Shown piece by piece: positions 1 to 8,623 of a stretch of DNA of 64,000 nucleotides. This DNA comes from Bacteroidota bacterium. Lineage in GTDB: Bacteria > Bacteroidota > Bacteroidia > AKYH767-A > 2013-40CM-41-45. The translations under genes were made by a program, and so were the position numbers. The notes below the pieces were generated by a model that was not told the DNA's origin, did no database searches, and was given only the letters and a program-made list of their open reading frames with translations. The number at the start of each line of letters is the position of its first letter. Within the stretch, counting starts at the first letter, position 1. The stretch spans positions 198,305 to 262,304 of the forward strand of contig JADKKE010000004.1 of assembly GCA_016720655.1 (NCBI GenBank), read 5' to 3'.

Positions 1-94
1 TACGAAATGTTGCATTGGTGAAATTTTGTTTGCGAAAATAAAGAATAATTTCTAAAATAATACGGATGTTCATCAGGTCAAATTTTATTAAAGT

Positions 95-1616
95 ATGTGT
101 CTACTAAATTCGAAGAATGAAATACGATGGTATTTTGTAAGCCTCTTCGTGATGCTTTGTTTTTCCGGAGACATATCCTCCCAATCCGTTCGCTGGTCGC
201 AGCCGATGATTGATAATAATAAATTCCAGTACTTGAAAATTATTGGTTCAGATGGAGATGGTTTTTTGTTTTAAGGAGCAATATCTCTTTAAATTCTGTG
301 CGCGATCGATCCGGATTTAAAACAGGAAGTATTTAATGCAGTATTTCGGAAATGATCTCAACCTGCGTTGGGAAGAAGAATTGCTTTCTCCTCTTGAAGG
401 GGGAAAAATAACAGATATACAAGTGATGGGTGACAAAGCAATGGTCTTGTTTTATACCCGTGATAAAACAACCAAACAATTTAATTTTTATTCCCAGTTT
501 CTGAATACCTCCGGTAAATGGCTCGGCCAACCAGTTTTGCTCGATGCGTTTAGTACAGAAGAGTTTGATGAAGAAAATAAGCCGGGTATTCTGCTTTGTC
601 ACGATCAGTCGAAGTTTGCATTGTCGTACCGAAAATTTCAGAAGGATAGGGAAATCCAATCTTTCATGGTAGTTGTTGCGGATCAAAACCTGAGTGTATT
701 GTATAAGAAGGAAATCATTGTCCCCATGACGATTCGGCATTTTGTACCGGTTGCTTCCGTACTTTCTGATTCGGGAAATTTCTTTGTTCTAGGAATCAAG
801 TATACAACCGATAAAAAAGTAAAGGCTCCGGGAGAAAGTTATTATCAATTGATCGGATACAACAAGAACGAAGACAGAACAATAGATAAAGAAGTGAAAA
901 TTCAGGATAAATTTTTAACCGATGTAGCCATTTCAAGCGATAACTATAATCACAAGATCGTGGTTGCCGGTTTTTATTCAGACAAGACAACTTATTCTAC
1001 TGCAGGAATTTTTACGTGTTATTTTACTGAGGACAGTTTGAGCGATCAACAGGTCTTGAGTAGTCCGTTTGCAGCGAGTTTTTTGCAAAAATTTGTTGGG
1101 GATAAAAAAGAGAACAAGAATAAAGAGTTGGTAAATTATTCTATTGACCGCCTTGTTTTACGTCGTGATGGAGGAGTCGCTGTGATTGCAGAATCGTATT
1201 ACGAAACATCAAGAACATATTGGGATTATTACACACAAACAGTGACGAGTCACTATTATTATCATTTTGGTAATATCATGATCTTGTCCGTCAATCCGGA
1301 TGGGAAAATTTTATGGAGTAATGTGTTTAGTAAAGATCAGAACTCGACCGATGATGCCGGATATTATTCTTCCTATGCGTCTGCAATATCCGGCGGTAAG
1401 ATTATTGCCTTGTACAATAAATATGCTGATGAAGAATCTTCTGTCCTGTATTCTACAGTGGATGGTCTGGGGAATCAGAAAACAGATGTCTTGTTCAATG
1501 AAGTAGAAAAGGTGAGTGTAATCGCCCGTTCTGCCCGGCAAATTGATGAGGAGACCTTAATTGTTCCTGCGTTTAAGGAAAATAAATTTTATATGGTCAG
1601 CATCACGAATCAATAA
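95..1616 (+). CDS. Putative secreted beta-propeller-like protein, two frameshifts near the 5' end
   Basis: Function not recognised. The long open frame runs from 336, but its N-terminus lies upstream in other frames. Frame 2 from ATG 95 encodes a signal-peptide-like stretch ending ...SGDISSQ and then WSQPMIDNNKFQYLKI. It stops at 272. Frame 1 continues with LRSNISLNSVRD and stops at 334, and frame 0 then carries the remaining ~430 residues. Adding one T to the T6 run at 262-267 and one A at about 326-328 joins all three into one protein of about 507 aa. The body is rich in aromatic and beta-strand segments, for example NPDGKILWSNVFSKD, as in secreted Bacteroidota propeller proteins. It converges on the LysM gene across a shared terminator. 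A real pseudogene cannot be excluded; base loss in the consensus is more likely. Confidence 0.6.
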
Positions 1617-1617
1617 A

Positions 1618-1650
1618 TAAAAAAAGCGCCCGATTGGACGCTTTCAAAAT
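1618..1650. terminator. Bidirectional intrinsic terminator
   Basis: An A-run is followed by a hairpin with AAAGCG and CGCTTT arms and further CC/GG pairing. It lies between two convergent genes whose stop codons are at 1616 and 1653. The A-run serves as a U-run for minus-strand transcripts. Confidence 0.6.
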
Positions 1651-1652
1651 TG

Positions 1653-2618
1653 TCAGGATTGTTTTTTCAGATATAATTTCTGTCCAGTCTGCAATTGCTG
1701 CCCTTCTGTGAGATTGTTGTATTTGTAAATGTATTTGGTTTTTATTCCCATCAGCTGAGCAATATAATAAACGGTATCGCCGTCCTTCACAACATAACTT
1801 GTGCGATCAGCTTCTCTTTTCTTAGGTTTTAGGAAAACAATTTGTCCGTCCTGAAGAGGCAGGTCTTCCGCAACTTCATTGTATTTCGGCAATTGCCAGT
1901 AACCCAGTTCAAATTCTTGTGCAAGGCTTTTGAAAGTATCACCGCGACGAGCAACAATATAATCAACCCCGTTCACTTGTTTTACTCTTCTTGAAGTATA
2001 GGGATCAACAGCATCGACACTAGGAACAAAAATTTTCTTCGGTTCAGGATTTACTCTTTCTTCCGGAATAACGATGGCGTTGCTGGTACTTGCATATTCT
2101 GTCGATGATTGCTCACGATCCAGGAGGTAGAGCTGATTATCTTCTATGATTTTGATGAGTCGGTCAGCATAGCTTGGATCCGTTGCATATCCTGCTTTTT
2201 TAAGACCCTTTGCCCAGCCTTTGTAATCCGTATTGTCAAGTTGGAACAAGGAAGAATAACGCGGACGGGTTTTCAAAAAATTCGAATGATCGTCATAGGA
2301 TTCAAGAACCGAATTGTATTTTCGGAAACATTCATTTCTTTTATCGTCATCCTGAATATAAGATGGTCCTGTCCATTCAGCACACTTGATTCCGAAGTGA
2401 TTGTTAGCTTCTACTGCAAGTGGACTGTTGCCGTCGTTCGATTCGAGCAATGCCTGCGCCATTGTGATGCAAGCCGGAACTCCTGTTTTTATCATGTCAC
2501 GGACCGCATCGTTTTTGTACAATGCAATGTATTCGCTTCTTGACATCCGGCGGTTATCACCGGCAGTGGAAGTGAAGCTATAAAACAGGCAAAGCAATAG
2601 CAGTGACGTTTGTTTCAT
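1653..2618 (-). CDS. Glucosaminidase (GH73-like) with two LysM domains
   Basis: Predicted exported peptidoglycan hydrolase. The preferred start is ATG at 2618 (MKQTSLLLLCLFYSF), which gives a clean signal peptide. A longer start at 2657 would add 13 residues. After the signal comes a mannosyl-glycoprotein endo-beta-N-acetylglucosaminidase (FlgJ/GH73) domain at roughly residues 25-170, with the family features ACITMAQALLESNDG, NNHFGIKC and YATDPSYADRLIKII. Two LysM peptidoglycan-binding modules follow at the C-terminus (RRGDTFKSLAQEF and KDGDTVYYIAQLMGI). A role in cell-wall turnover or daughter-cell separation in the periplasm is inferred from the family. It is transcribed alone and ends at the terminator shared with the upstream convergent gene. 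Confidence 0.88.
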   Translation of the reverse strand: MKQTSLLLLCLFYSFTSTAGDNRRMSRSEYIALYKNDAVRDMIKTGVPACITMAQALLESNDGNSPLAVEANNHFGIKCAEWTGPSYIQDDDKRNECFRKYNSVLESYDDHSNFLKTRPRYSSLFQLDNTDYKGWAKGLKKAGYATDPSYADRLIKIIEDNQLYLLDREQSSTEYASTSNAIVIPEERVNPEPKKIFVPSVDAVDPYTSRRVKQVNGVDYIVARRGDTFKSLAQEFELGYWQLPKYNEVAEDLPLQDGQIVFLKPKKREADRTSYVVKDGDTVYYIAQLMGIKTKYIYKYNNLTEGQQLQTGQKLYLKKQS

Positions 2619-2731
2619 CGATCTTACAACGGTTTTGTGTTTAAACATATTGAACAAGGATTTGATCCGTAAGATTATTCATGCTTTTATACCTGAATTC
2701 GCTGAAATGGATACAATAGGAGGTAAAAATG

Positions 2732-2816
2732 CGATGACAATTTTAACATCCTCAAAAATGTCTGAAATTTTTTTGTGAATATTTTTCAGAAAACGAAACC
2801 ATTTCAATTGTCATCG
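2732..2816. other. Nested inverted repeats in an intergenic gap
   Basis: An 11-bp perfect inverted repeat (CGATGACAATT at 2732-2742, AATTGTCATCG at 2806-2816) encloses a second one (TCTGAAA at 2761-2767, TTTCAGA at 2784-2790). It lies between the stop of the PLP deaminase gene (2824) and the start of the glucosaminidase gene, both on the minus strand. It could be a 3'-end structure of the former or a leader structure of the latter. Confidence 0.4.
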
Positions 2817-2823
2817 AAAAAAA

Positions 2824-3750
2824 TCAACCTGAAGGTAACCTGCGGGAAAATTCCTGATTGAAATCAAATATTCCACCCGTGTGAATAGCTGTGATAACTG
2901 AACCTTGTGGAAAATGCCCATCCTGAATAAGTTGTGTTAAACCATAGAACATTTTGCCTGTATAAACAGGTTCTACCGGGATTGTTGTGTGCTTGCTGAA
3001 GTGCTCACAAAAATCAGTGAGCAATTTATTTTTCTTTGCATATCCGCCAAAAGTAAATTGATGATGCAATTCTATCTGTGAAAGTGGTGCCTCCCAATGG
3101 ATGAGCGATTCGTTGAAATATGTTTCAGCATTGAGAACAGGAATCCCAATTGCTGCTTGATGCTTTTTCATTCCCCGTGCAATTCCGGCTAAGGTAGATC
3201 CTGTACCACAAGCGCAGCAAATGAAATTGGTGTCGATGGAAATTGCCAATGGAATTTCTTCACAACCTTTTAATGCGGCTTGATTTGCACCTCCCTCCGG
3301 CAACCAATACACAAATTTTTCTTCAAGCAATTCCGGATGAATCTGTCGGAGTTCTTTCTCTAATTGCCATTGAAATTCAGGGATGTTTCGCTCACGGTAT
3401 TTTTCGCGGGAAATAAAATGCAAGGTCATTCCACATTCTTGTGCAAATTGAAGGGCATCGTTCGAAACAGCTTCATCACCCCGCACTATTCCTATTGAAG
3501 GAAACCCATACATTTTACCGGCTGCTGCCGTTGCCACAAGATGGTTTGACCATGCTCCACCAAAAGTGATCACAAGGGTGCTGTGATTTTCTTTTATGAG
3601 AGGTATGTTGTATTTTAGTTTTCGCCATTTGTTACCATTCAGAAAAGGGTGAATTAAATCGTCACGTAAAACAAACAACTGAACACCGCTGTTGATGATG
3701 GGAGGATACCGGATTTCCTGGATTATAGCTGTGGGAACTGATTCTGACAC
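2824..3750 (-). CDS. 1-aminocyclopropane-1-carboxylate deaminase / D-cysteine desulfhydrase family PLP enzyme
   Basis: Fold-type II PLP-dependent enzyme of 308 aa, the usual length for the ACC deaminase/D-cysteine desulfhydrase family. The Schiff-base lysine lies in the GNKWRKL motif at residues 39-45. It is followed by TFGGAWSNHLVATAAAG, the substrate and cofactor loop, and by the phosphate-binding CGTGSTLAGIARG loop. True ACC deaminases and D-cysteine desulfhydrases cannot be separated by eye. In Bacteroidota, D-cysteine or other D-amino-acid breakdown is the more conservative guess. It is a cytoplasmic enzyme, transcribed away from the DUF5522/hutU pair. Confidence 0.85.
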   Translation of the reverse strand: MSESVPTAIIQEIRYPPIINSGVQLFVLRDDLIHPFLNGNKWRKLKYNIPLIKENHSTLVITFGGAWSNHLVATAAAGKMYGFPSIGIVRGDEAVSNDALQFAQECGMTLHFISREKYRERNIPEFQWQLEKELRQIHPELLEEKFVYWLPEGGANQAALKGCEEIPLAISIDTNFICCACGTGSTLAGIARGMKKHQAAIGIPVLNAETYFNESLIHWEAPLSQIELHHQFTFGGYAKKNKLLTDFCEHFSKHTTIPVEPVYTGKMFYGLTQLIQDGHFPQGSVITAIHTGGIFDFNQEFSRRLPSG

Positions 3751-3875
3751 CTTGTAAAACTACAATTTGTGCTTCCATTTTGAATCGGTAAATTTACATT
3801 CAAATTCATATTAATATATTGAAAATCAAGTAGTAGAAAGCCAGATTGATTTTTATCCAAATTCGCGAACCGAGA

Positions 3876-4046
3876 ATGACCCATCATGAAAAATTTGATC
3901 CGGAAGATTTTTACTTATCTGCCGAGGGCTATATTATCTTTACAGAGAAATACCATTTGAAGAGAGGGTATTGTTGTGAGAGTGGATGTCGTCATTGTCC
4001 CTGGAAAAACAAAGATCAAAAGAAGAAGAAATCAAAAGAAGAGTAA
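3876..4046 (+). CDS. Small Cys-rich DUF5522-type protein
   Basis: A 56-aa protein from ATG 3876 ([19 protein letters not shown]). The open frame extends to a TTG at 3846, but the conserved part begins after the ATG. It carries the hallmark [22 protein letters not shown] with a CCxxxCxxC cluster, matching the DUF5522 family of short Bacteroidota proteins. The cysteine spacing suggests metal binding, but no function is established. The tail is Lys-rich. It ends 5 bp before the hutU ATG, so the two are probably co-transcribed. Confidence 0.75.
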   Translation: MTHHEKFDPEDFYLSAEGYIIFTEKYHLKRGYCCESGCRHCPWKNKDQKKKKSKEE

Positions 4047-4051
4047 TCAAT

Positions 4052-5734
4052 ATGCAATCAACCAGCACCAACGAAAAGCTCGATTTATCGAAGACAAAAA
4101 CACCAACAGGTACAGACATTTCATGCAAAGGATGGATTCAGGAGGCTGCATTGCGAATGTTGCACAACAATCTCGATCCGGATGTTGCTGAACGTCCGGA
4201 AGATCTCATTGTGTATGGCGGACGGGGAAAAGCTGCCCGAAATGTGGAGTCTTTTCACCTGATTGTAAAAGCACTGCGTGATTTAAATGAAGATGAAACG
4301 CTGTTGGTTCAAAGTGGAAAGCCGGTTGGCATTCTCCCAACGCATAAAGATGCTCCTCGTGTGATCATCAGCAATTCGCAACTTGTTCCTCATTGGGCAA
4401 CGTGGGAAGTGTTCGATGAATTGGAGAAAAAGGGCTTGATCATGTATGGCCAGATGACCGCGGGATCCTGGATCTATATTGGATCTCAGGGAATTGTTCA
4501 GGGAACTTATGAAACCTTTAATGCACTTGCCGACAAACATTTTAATGGCAGTCTGAAAGGCAGACTCTGTGTCACAGCCGGCCTTGGAGGCATGGGTGGA
4601 GCACAGCCTCTTGCAATCACTATGGCTGATGGAGTTTGTCTTGCTGCGGAAGTGGAAGAATGGCGTGCACAAAAAAGAGTAGAGACACGTTACCTCGATT
4701 TTATTGAACACGACATCGATAAAGCAATCGACAAAGCCTTAGAATTCAAAAAGAATAGCGAGAATAAATCTATCGGTGTAATCTGTACCGCGGTAAAATT
4801 ACTTCGTCGGTTGAAGGAACGCGGAATTATTCCGGATGCTCTCACTGATCAGACTTCTGCTCACGATCCACTCATTGGTTATTTACCGGAAGGACTTACA
4901 ATTGCTGAAGCAAATGTATTGAGAGAAAAAAATCAGGAACAGTATCTGGAAATGGCCTATGATTCCATGGCGGAACATGTTCGGCTGATGCTGGAAATGC
5001 AATCCCTGGGAGCTGTCACTTTTGATTATGGAAACAACTTGCGTGGACGAGCTCTGGAACGCGGTGTTAAGAATGCTTTCGATTTTCCCGGTTTTGTTCC
5101 TGCATACATTCGTCCTTTGTTCTGTGAAGGGAAAGGACCTTTTCGCTGGGCAGCTTTGAGTGGTGACCCACAAGATATTTTCGAAACGGATAAAGTCATA
5201 TTGGAATTATTTCCGGAAAACAAATCCCTGCATCGCTGGATTAAAATGGCTCAGGAACGAATTGCTTTTCAAGGTCTACCTGCACGAATTTGCTGGCTTG
5301 GAATGGGTGATCGGGAGAAAGCCGGTCTCGCATTCAATGAACTTGTGAAAAGCGGAAAAGTAAAGGCTCCGATTGTAATTGGTCGCGACCATCTCGATAC
5401 AGGTTCTGTGGCTTCCCCAAACCGGGAAACAGAAGCGATGAAGGATGGCAGTGATGCTATTGCCGACTGGCCTGTATTAAATGCCTTGATTAACACAGCT
5501 GGTGGAGCAAGCTGGGTGTCGCTTCACCATGGCGGTGGTGTTGGAATGGGATACAGCATCCATTCCGGTATGGTAATCGTCGCTGATGGTACTGATGATG
5601 CACACCGTCGCCTGAAAAGGGTGTTGAACAATGATCCCGCTATGGGAGTCATCCGTCACGCAGATGCAGGATATGACATAGCCCTGGACACAGCCCGTAA
5701 ATTCAAACTTGACCTGAAATCACGACTCAAATAA
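4052..5734 (+). CDS. hutU: Urocanate hydratase
   Basis: Urocanase converts urocanate to 4-imidazolone-5-propionate in histidine degradation and uses NAD+ as an electrophilic cofactor. The 560-aa product matches the family length when started at ATG 4052 ([12 protein letters not shown]), 5 bp after the small upstream gene; an upstream ATG at 3986 would overlap that gene. The PROSITE-type signature [10 protein letters not shown] is at residues 406-415. Also visible are [26 protein letters not shown] and the C-terminal [20 protein letters not shown]. No hutH, hutI or hutG lies in the window, so the rest of the pathway must be elsewhere. Confidence 0.96.
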   Translation: MQSTSTNEKLDLSKTKTPTGTDISCKGWIQEAALRMLHNNLDPDVAERPEDLIVYGGRGKAARNVESFHLIVKALRDLNEDETLLVQSGKPVGILPTHKDAPRVIISNSQLVPHWATWEVFDELEKKGLIMYGQMTAGSWIYIGSQGIVQGTYETFNALADKHFNGSLKGRLCVTAGLGGMGGAQPLAITMADGVCLAAEVEEWRAQKRVETRYLDFIEHDIDKAIDKALEFKKNSENKSIGVICTAVKLLRRLKERGIIPDALTDQTSAHDPLIGYLPEGLTIAEANVLREKNQEQYLEMAYDSMAEHVRLMLEMQSLGAVTFDYGNNLRGRALERGVKNAFDFPGFVPAYIRPLFCEGKGPFRWAALSGDPQDIFETDKVILELFPENKSLHRWIKMAQERIAFQGLPARICWLGMGDREKAGLAFNELVKSGKVKAPIVIGRDHLDTGSVASPNRETEAMKDGSDAIADWPVLNALINTAGGASWVSLHHGGGVGMGYSIHSGMVIVADGTDDAHRRLKRVLNNDPAMGVIRHADAGYDIALDTARKFKLDLKSRLK

Positions 5735-5777
5735 TTTTTGGTCCGGTTCTTGACTTAGTAGTGAAGATCCCATTCTC

Positions 5778-6206
5778 ATGAAAACGAATAAAGTCATTGC
5801 TTCCGTCCTGATCATCAGTTCTATTTTTATACTGTATTCCTGTGAAAAAAATTCCACAGAAGACGGACCTTCAACTGCGGATCGTGAAAAATTTCTTGGC
5901 GATTGGCAGGGTTCATCGGATGGATCTGTTGGTGGTCCGTTGAATTTCAATATGACTATTACAGCAAGTAATAGTGCTCCGGATCAGATTCTGATGGAGA
6001 ATTTTGACGGGATAGGAGCGGGGTCGAAAATTGTTGCTTCGGTTTCCGGAAATTCAATCACAATTCCCGGAGCTCCATTAAACATTGTTGGATCAGATAC
6101 GATTACCGGTACAGGAACCTACAATAGCAACAATACGCTTTCGTTCACATTCACCATCAAAGACGGACAAACAACTGATTATCGTACAGGAAGTGCGCAC
6201 AAATAA
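5778..6206 (+). CDS. Putative lipoprotein
   Basis: 142-aa protein with a lipoprotein signal peptide (MKTNKVIASVLIISSIFILYSC, lipobox LYSC, Cys at residue 22). The mature part has a negatively charged linker and then a beta-rich domain with Gly/Ser/Thr-rich strands, reminiscent of short lipocalin-like or DUF-type surface lipoproteins. No family was recognised with certainty. It begins 43 bp after hutU and ends at a strong terminator. Confidence 0.7.
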   Translation: MKTNKVIASVLIISSIFILYSCEKNSTEDGPSTADREKFLGDWQGSSDGSVGGPLNFNMTITASNSAPDQILMENFDGIGAGSKIVASVSGNSITIPGAPLNIVGSDTITGTGTYNSNNTLSFTFTIKDGQTTDYRTGSAHK

Positions 6207-6225
6207 TTGGACTGTGTAGTGCATA

Positions 6226-6257
6226 AAAAAAGGGAACCATTGGCTCCCTTTTTTTTA
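6226..6257. terminator. Bidirectional intrinsic terminator
   Basis: A7 run, hairpin GGGAACC-ATT-GGCTCCC, T8 run. It sits between the convergent lipoprotein gene (stop 6206) and psd (stop 6275). The single mismatch on the plus strand becomes a G-U pair on the minus strand. Confidence 0.85.
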
Positions 6258-6274
6258 TGGCTTGTCATTTTCTG

Positions 6275-6933
6275 TTATGGTAACTCAGCAAGAATTGTTT
6301 CACCACCGGTGACTTTCTGATCCATGGATACTTTGATTTTTGCGTTCAAGGGAAGAAAGAGATCAACGCGTGATCCGAATTTAATGAAGCCTAATTCATC
6401 GCCTTGTTGAACTTTCATGCCTTGTTCCGAATAGCAAACAATTCTTCTTGCCAGTGCACCGGCTATTTGTCGAACCAGAATCGAAATCTTTGAGTTGGTT
6501 TCGATCACCACTGTGGTGCGCTCATTTTCAGTGGAGGATTTCGGGTGCCAGGCGACAAGGTATAATCCGGGATGATATTTGCAAAATGTAATATTTCCAC
6601 TCACCGGATACCTGTTCACATGCACATTGAAAGGCGACATGAAAATAGAAACCTGAATGCGCTTGTCTTTTAATACTTCACCTTCCACTGTTTCTTCAAT
6701 CACTACAACTTTCCCATCGGCAGGGCAAATCACATGTTTTTCATTTTTTGTGATTGTGCGTGAAGGATGACGAAAAATTGCAGGATGATGAGAAAAAGAA
6801 TTATGGTGACGACGAGGATGCTTATTCTCAGGAAAGGATACATCGTGAGAAACTGATCTCCGATAATATTTAATCCGGCGAGAACCAGAATTGTAATTGT
6901 AAGTGTTGCGTAACCTTCTTTGTGAATTGTCAT
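6275..6933 (-). CDS. psd: Phosphatidylserine decarboxylase, frameshifted near residue 55
   Basis: Converts phosphatidylserine to phosphatidylethanolamine. It is the short archaeal/Bacteroidota-type family of about 219 aa. Frame one (from ATG 6933) encodes MTIHKEGYATLTITILVLAG and a two-segment membrane anchor, then stops after 67 aa. The other frame (open to the stop at 6275) carries the catalytic domain: CPADGKVV, FMSPFNVHVNRYPVSG and, near the C-terminus, the FGSRVDLFLP strand with the G-S self-cleavage/pyruvoyl site (FGS). One base is missing at about 6768 within CAATTTTTCGTC: restoring it reads LQFFRHPSRTITKNEKHVIC across the junction. Since this enzyme is normally single-copy and needed for membrane lipid synthesis, a consensus error is more likely than inactivation. 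Confidence 0.85.
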
Positions 6934-7039
6934 GAGAATGAAATTGTGATTCCGAAATTCCTAAGCTTCAGGAGCGAAGATAGCATTTGTACTTAATTGC
7001 AGGGAATCATTTCAAGTCAGTATCCAACAGTACTTGGTT

Positions 7040-7074
7040 AAAAAAAAGCCGGAGATCTTGAAATATCTCCGGCT
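7040..7074 (-). terminator. Intrinsic terminator of the glutamate dehydrogenase gene
   Basis: Perfect 10-bp stem (AGCCGGAGAT at 7047-7056, ATCTCCGGCT at 7065-7074) with an 8-nt loop. On the minus strand it is followed by a U7 run. It lies 10 bp past the stop codon at 7084. Confidence 0.92.
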
Positions 7075-7083
7075 CTCTGATCA

Positions 7084-8379
7084 TCAATAATTTCCTCGTG
7101 ATTTGAGGGCAATCGTAACCTTTTCCAGAGCAAATATATATGCCGCAATCCGCAAGGAGACCTTGTGTTTTTGGGCCGTAGCCCACACATTTTCAAATGC
7201 CTTGGTCATCGAACGGTCGGCACGTTTGTGGATTTCGTCTTCAGCATAATAATAACCAAATCGGTTTTGTGTCCATTCAAAATAAGAAACAGTCACACCG
7301 CCGCCATTTGCAAGAATATCCGGAATCACTACAATTCCCTTTTGAAGCAGGATCTCATCGGCACCAGCGGTCGTTGGCCCATTGGCTCCTTCCACAATCA
7401 GTTGAGCTTTGATATCATTGGCATTTGCACGACGAATCTGATTTTCCAAAGCACAAGGAGCAAGTATGTTTACATCGAGGGTCAGCAATTCTTCATTGCT
7501 AATTAAAGTTCCATTTGGAAAGCCAGCCAGGATGCCACCGTTCAGATTGCGGTATTGGATTGCCTCTTTAATATTGATTCCTTTCTCATTGTACCAGGCA
7601 CCACTATGATCGCTGATTGCAACGATACGTATGCCTGCTTCTTCCATGTATTTTGCTGTAATGGAACCTACATTTCCAAAGCCCTGAACTGCCGCAGTGG
7701 ATTTGCGCGGATCCATATTTATTTTTTTCATTGCCTCCAAAGCAGCGGTATTCACACCACGACCTGTTGCTTCCACTCTTCCTTCAGAACCTCCGAGATG
7801 GAGAGGTTTTCCGGTAACTACCCCTGGTGTAAATGCACCTTTTATTTTTGAATATTCATCCACAATCCAGGCCATTTCACGCGGACCTGTCGCTACATCC
7901 GGAGCAGGAATGTCCTTATCGACACCAAACACATCGCTCATTGCAGCTGTGTAAGCACGTGTAAGTCTTTCCAGTTCTCCTTCCGATAATTTAGAAGGGT
8001 CAACAGTAATACCGCCTTTTGCACCACCATATGGAATATCTGCAATCGCACATTTCCATGTCATCCAGGCAGCGAGAGCTTTTACTTCATCCAGATTCAC
8101 TTCCAGTGAATAACGAATTCCCCCTTTCGATGGTCCGCGACTGGCATTATGAACGATGCGATAGCCTTCAAATACTTTGACTTTTCCATCATCCATTTTC
8201 ACCGGTAAACTTACCAGGTATTGTCTGTGAGGAGTTTTGAGTACATTGTATGTATCATCATCCAATCCAATAATCTTTGCAGCAACATCAAATCGCTGGA
8301 TCATTGACTCATAGGGGTTGTTTGTGTCTTTTGACACAGCACCGGTACTCGTTTTTTCTTTTGATTCCGCAGTAATCAT
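7084..8379 (-). CDS. Glu/Leu/Phe/Val dehydrogenase (glutamate dehydrogenase type)
   Basis: Oxidative deaminase/reductive aminase interconverting glutamate and 2-oxoglutarate with NAD(P). The 431-aa length fits hexameric bacterial GDH. Visible are the substrate-binding GGIRYSLEVNLDEVKALAAWMTWK region, the catalytic lysine loop PYGGAKGG, PAPDVATGPREMAW, and the Rossmann GFGNVGS. The C-terminal part (ANGGGVTVSYFEW) completes the family pattern. It sits inside the minus-strand rsfS-ftsH-cdsA-psd block, between cdsA and psd, but has its own terminator and a possible -7 promoter box (TACCTTTG, at 8399-8406 on the minus strand). A second, divergent family member is at 54933-56195. Confidence 0.93.
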   Translation of the reverse strand: MITAESKEKTSTGAVSKDTNNPYESMIQRFDVAAKIIGLDDDTYNVLKTPHRQYLVSLPVKMDDGKVKVFEGYRIVHNASRGPSKGGIRYSLEVNLDEVKALAAWMTWKCAIADIPYGGAKGGITVDPSKLSEGELERLTRAYTAAMSDVFGVDKDIPAPDVATGPREMAWIVDEYSKIKGAFTPGVVTGKPLHLGGSEGRVEATGRGVNTAALEAMKKINMDPRKSTAAVQGFGNVGSITAKYMEEAGIRIVAISDHSGAWYNEKGINIKEAIQYRNLNGGILAGFPNGTLISNEELLTLDVNILAPCALENQIRRANANDIKAQLIVEGANGPTTAGADEILLQKGIVVIPDILANGGGVTVSYFEWTQNRFGYYYAEDEIHKRADRSMTKAFENVWATAQKHKVSLRIAAYIFALEKVTIALKSRGNY

Positions 8380-8398
8380 CTTTTATGAATAAGGGCGG

Positions 8399-8406
8399 CA
8401 AAGGTA
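8399..8406 (-). promoter_or_regulatory. Possible -7 box (TAnnTTTG) for glutamate dehydrogenase
   Basis: The minus strand reads TACCTTTG 20 bp upstream of the ATG, an exact match to the Bacteroidota -7 consensus. No good -33 TTTG is seen at the usual spacing, so support is partial. Confidence 0.4.
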
Positions 8407-8470
8407 GGCTTTTAGAAACTGTCAGTGCTTCTGGAGCTATGCTCGAACCAATTTGTTTTTAATATTAGAA

Positions 8471-8570
8471 TCAAATGCCTTATTATCAGTGGGGTATGAA
8501 ACCCTCAATAGAAATGATTTTTCTCATGTCTTGATGGACATGGCTTTAAATTGAATAGAAAGGCATTTGA
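8471..8570 (-). other. 100-bp structured intergenic element with 11-bp terminal inverted repeats
   Basis: TCAAATGCCTT (8471-8481) and AAGGCATTTGA (8560-8570) are perfect inverted repeats. Between them lie two smaller hairpins: GGGGT/ACCCT at about 8491-8505, and CATGTC/GACATG at 8525-8530 and 8537-8542. The arrangement could fold as a three-way junction. It lies downstream of cdsA and upstream of the glutamate dehydrogenase gene, so on the minus strand it could be a leader RNA, a separate small RNA, or a tiny MITE-like element. No coding potential was seen. Confidence 0.4.
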
Positions 8571-8623
8571 ATACACTCTCAAAAAATCAGATGTAGATCG
8601 AGAAGGGAATTCAAAGAGGTGAA

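Noticed and set aside
3846..3875. Upstream TTG start for the DUF5522 gene
   Set aside because: The added residues are not typical of the family, and the ATG at 3876 is a better start.
3986..4051. Upstream ATG for hutU
   Set aside because: It overlaps the small upstream gene and adds Lys-rich residues not found in urocanase; the ATG at 4052 gives the family length.
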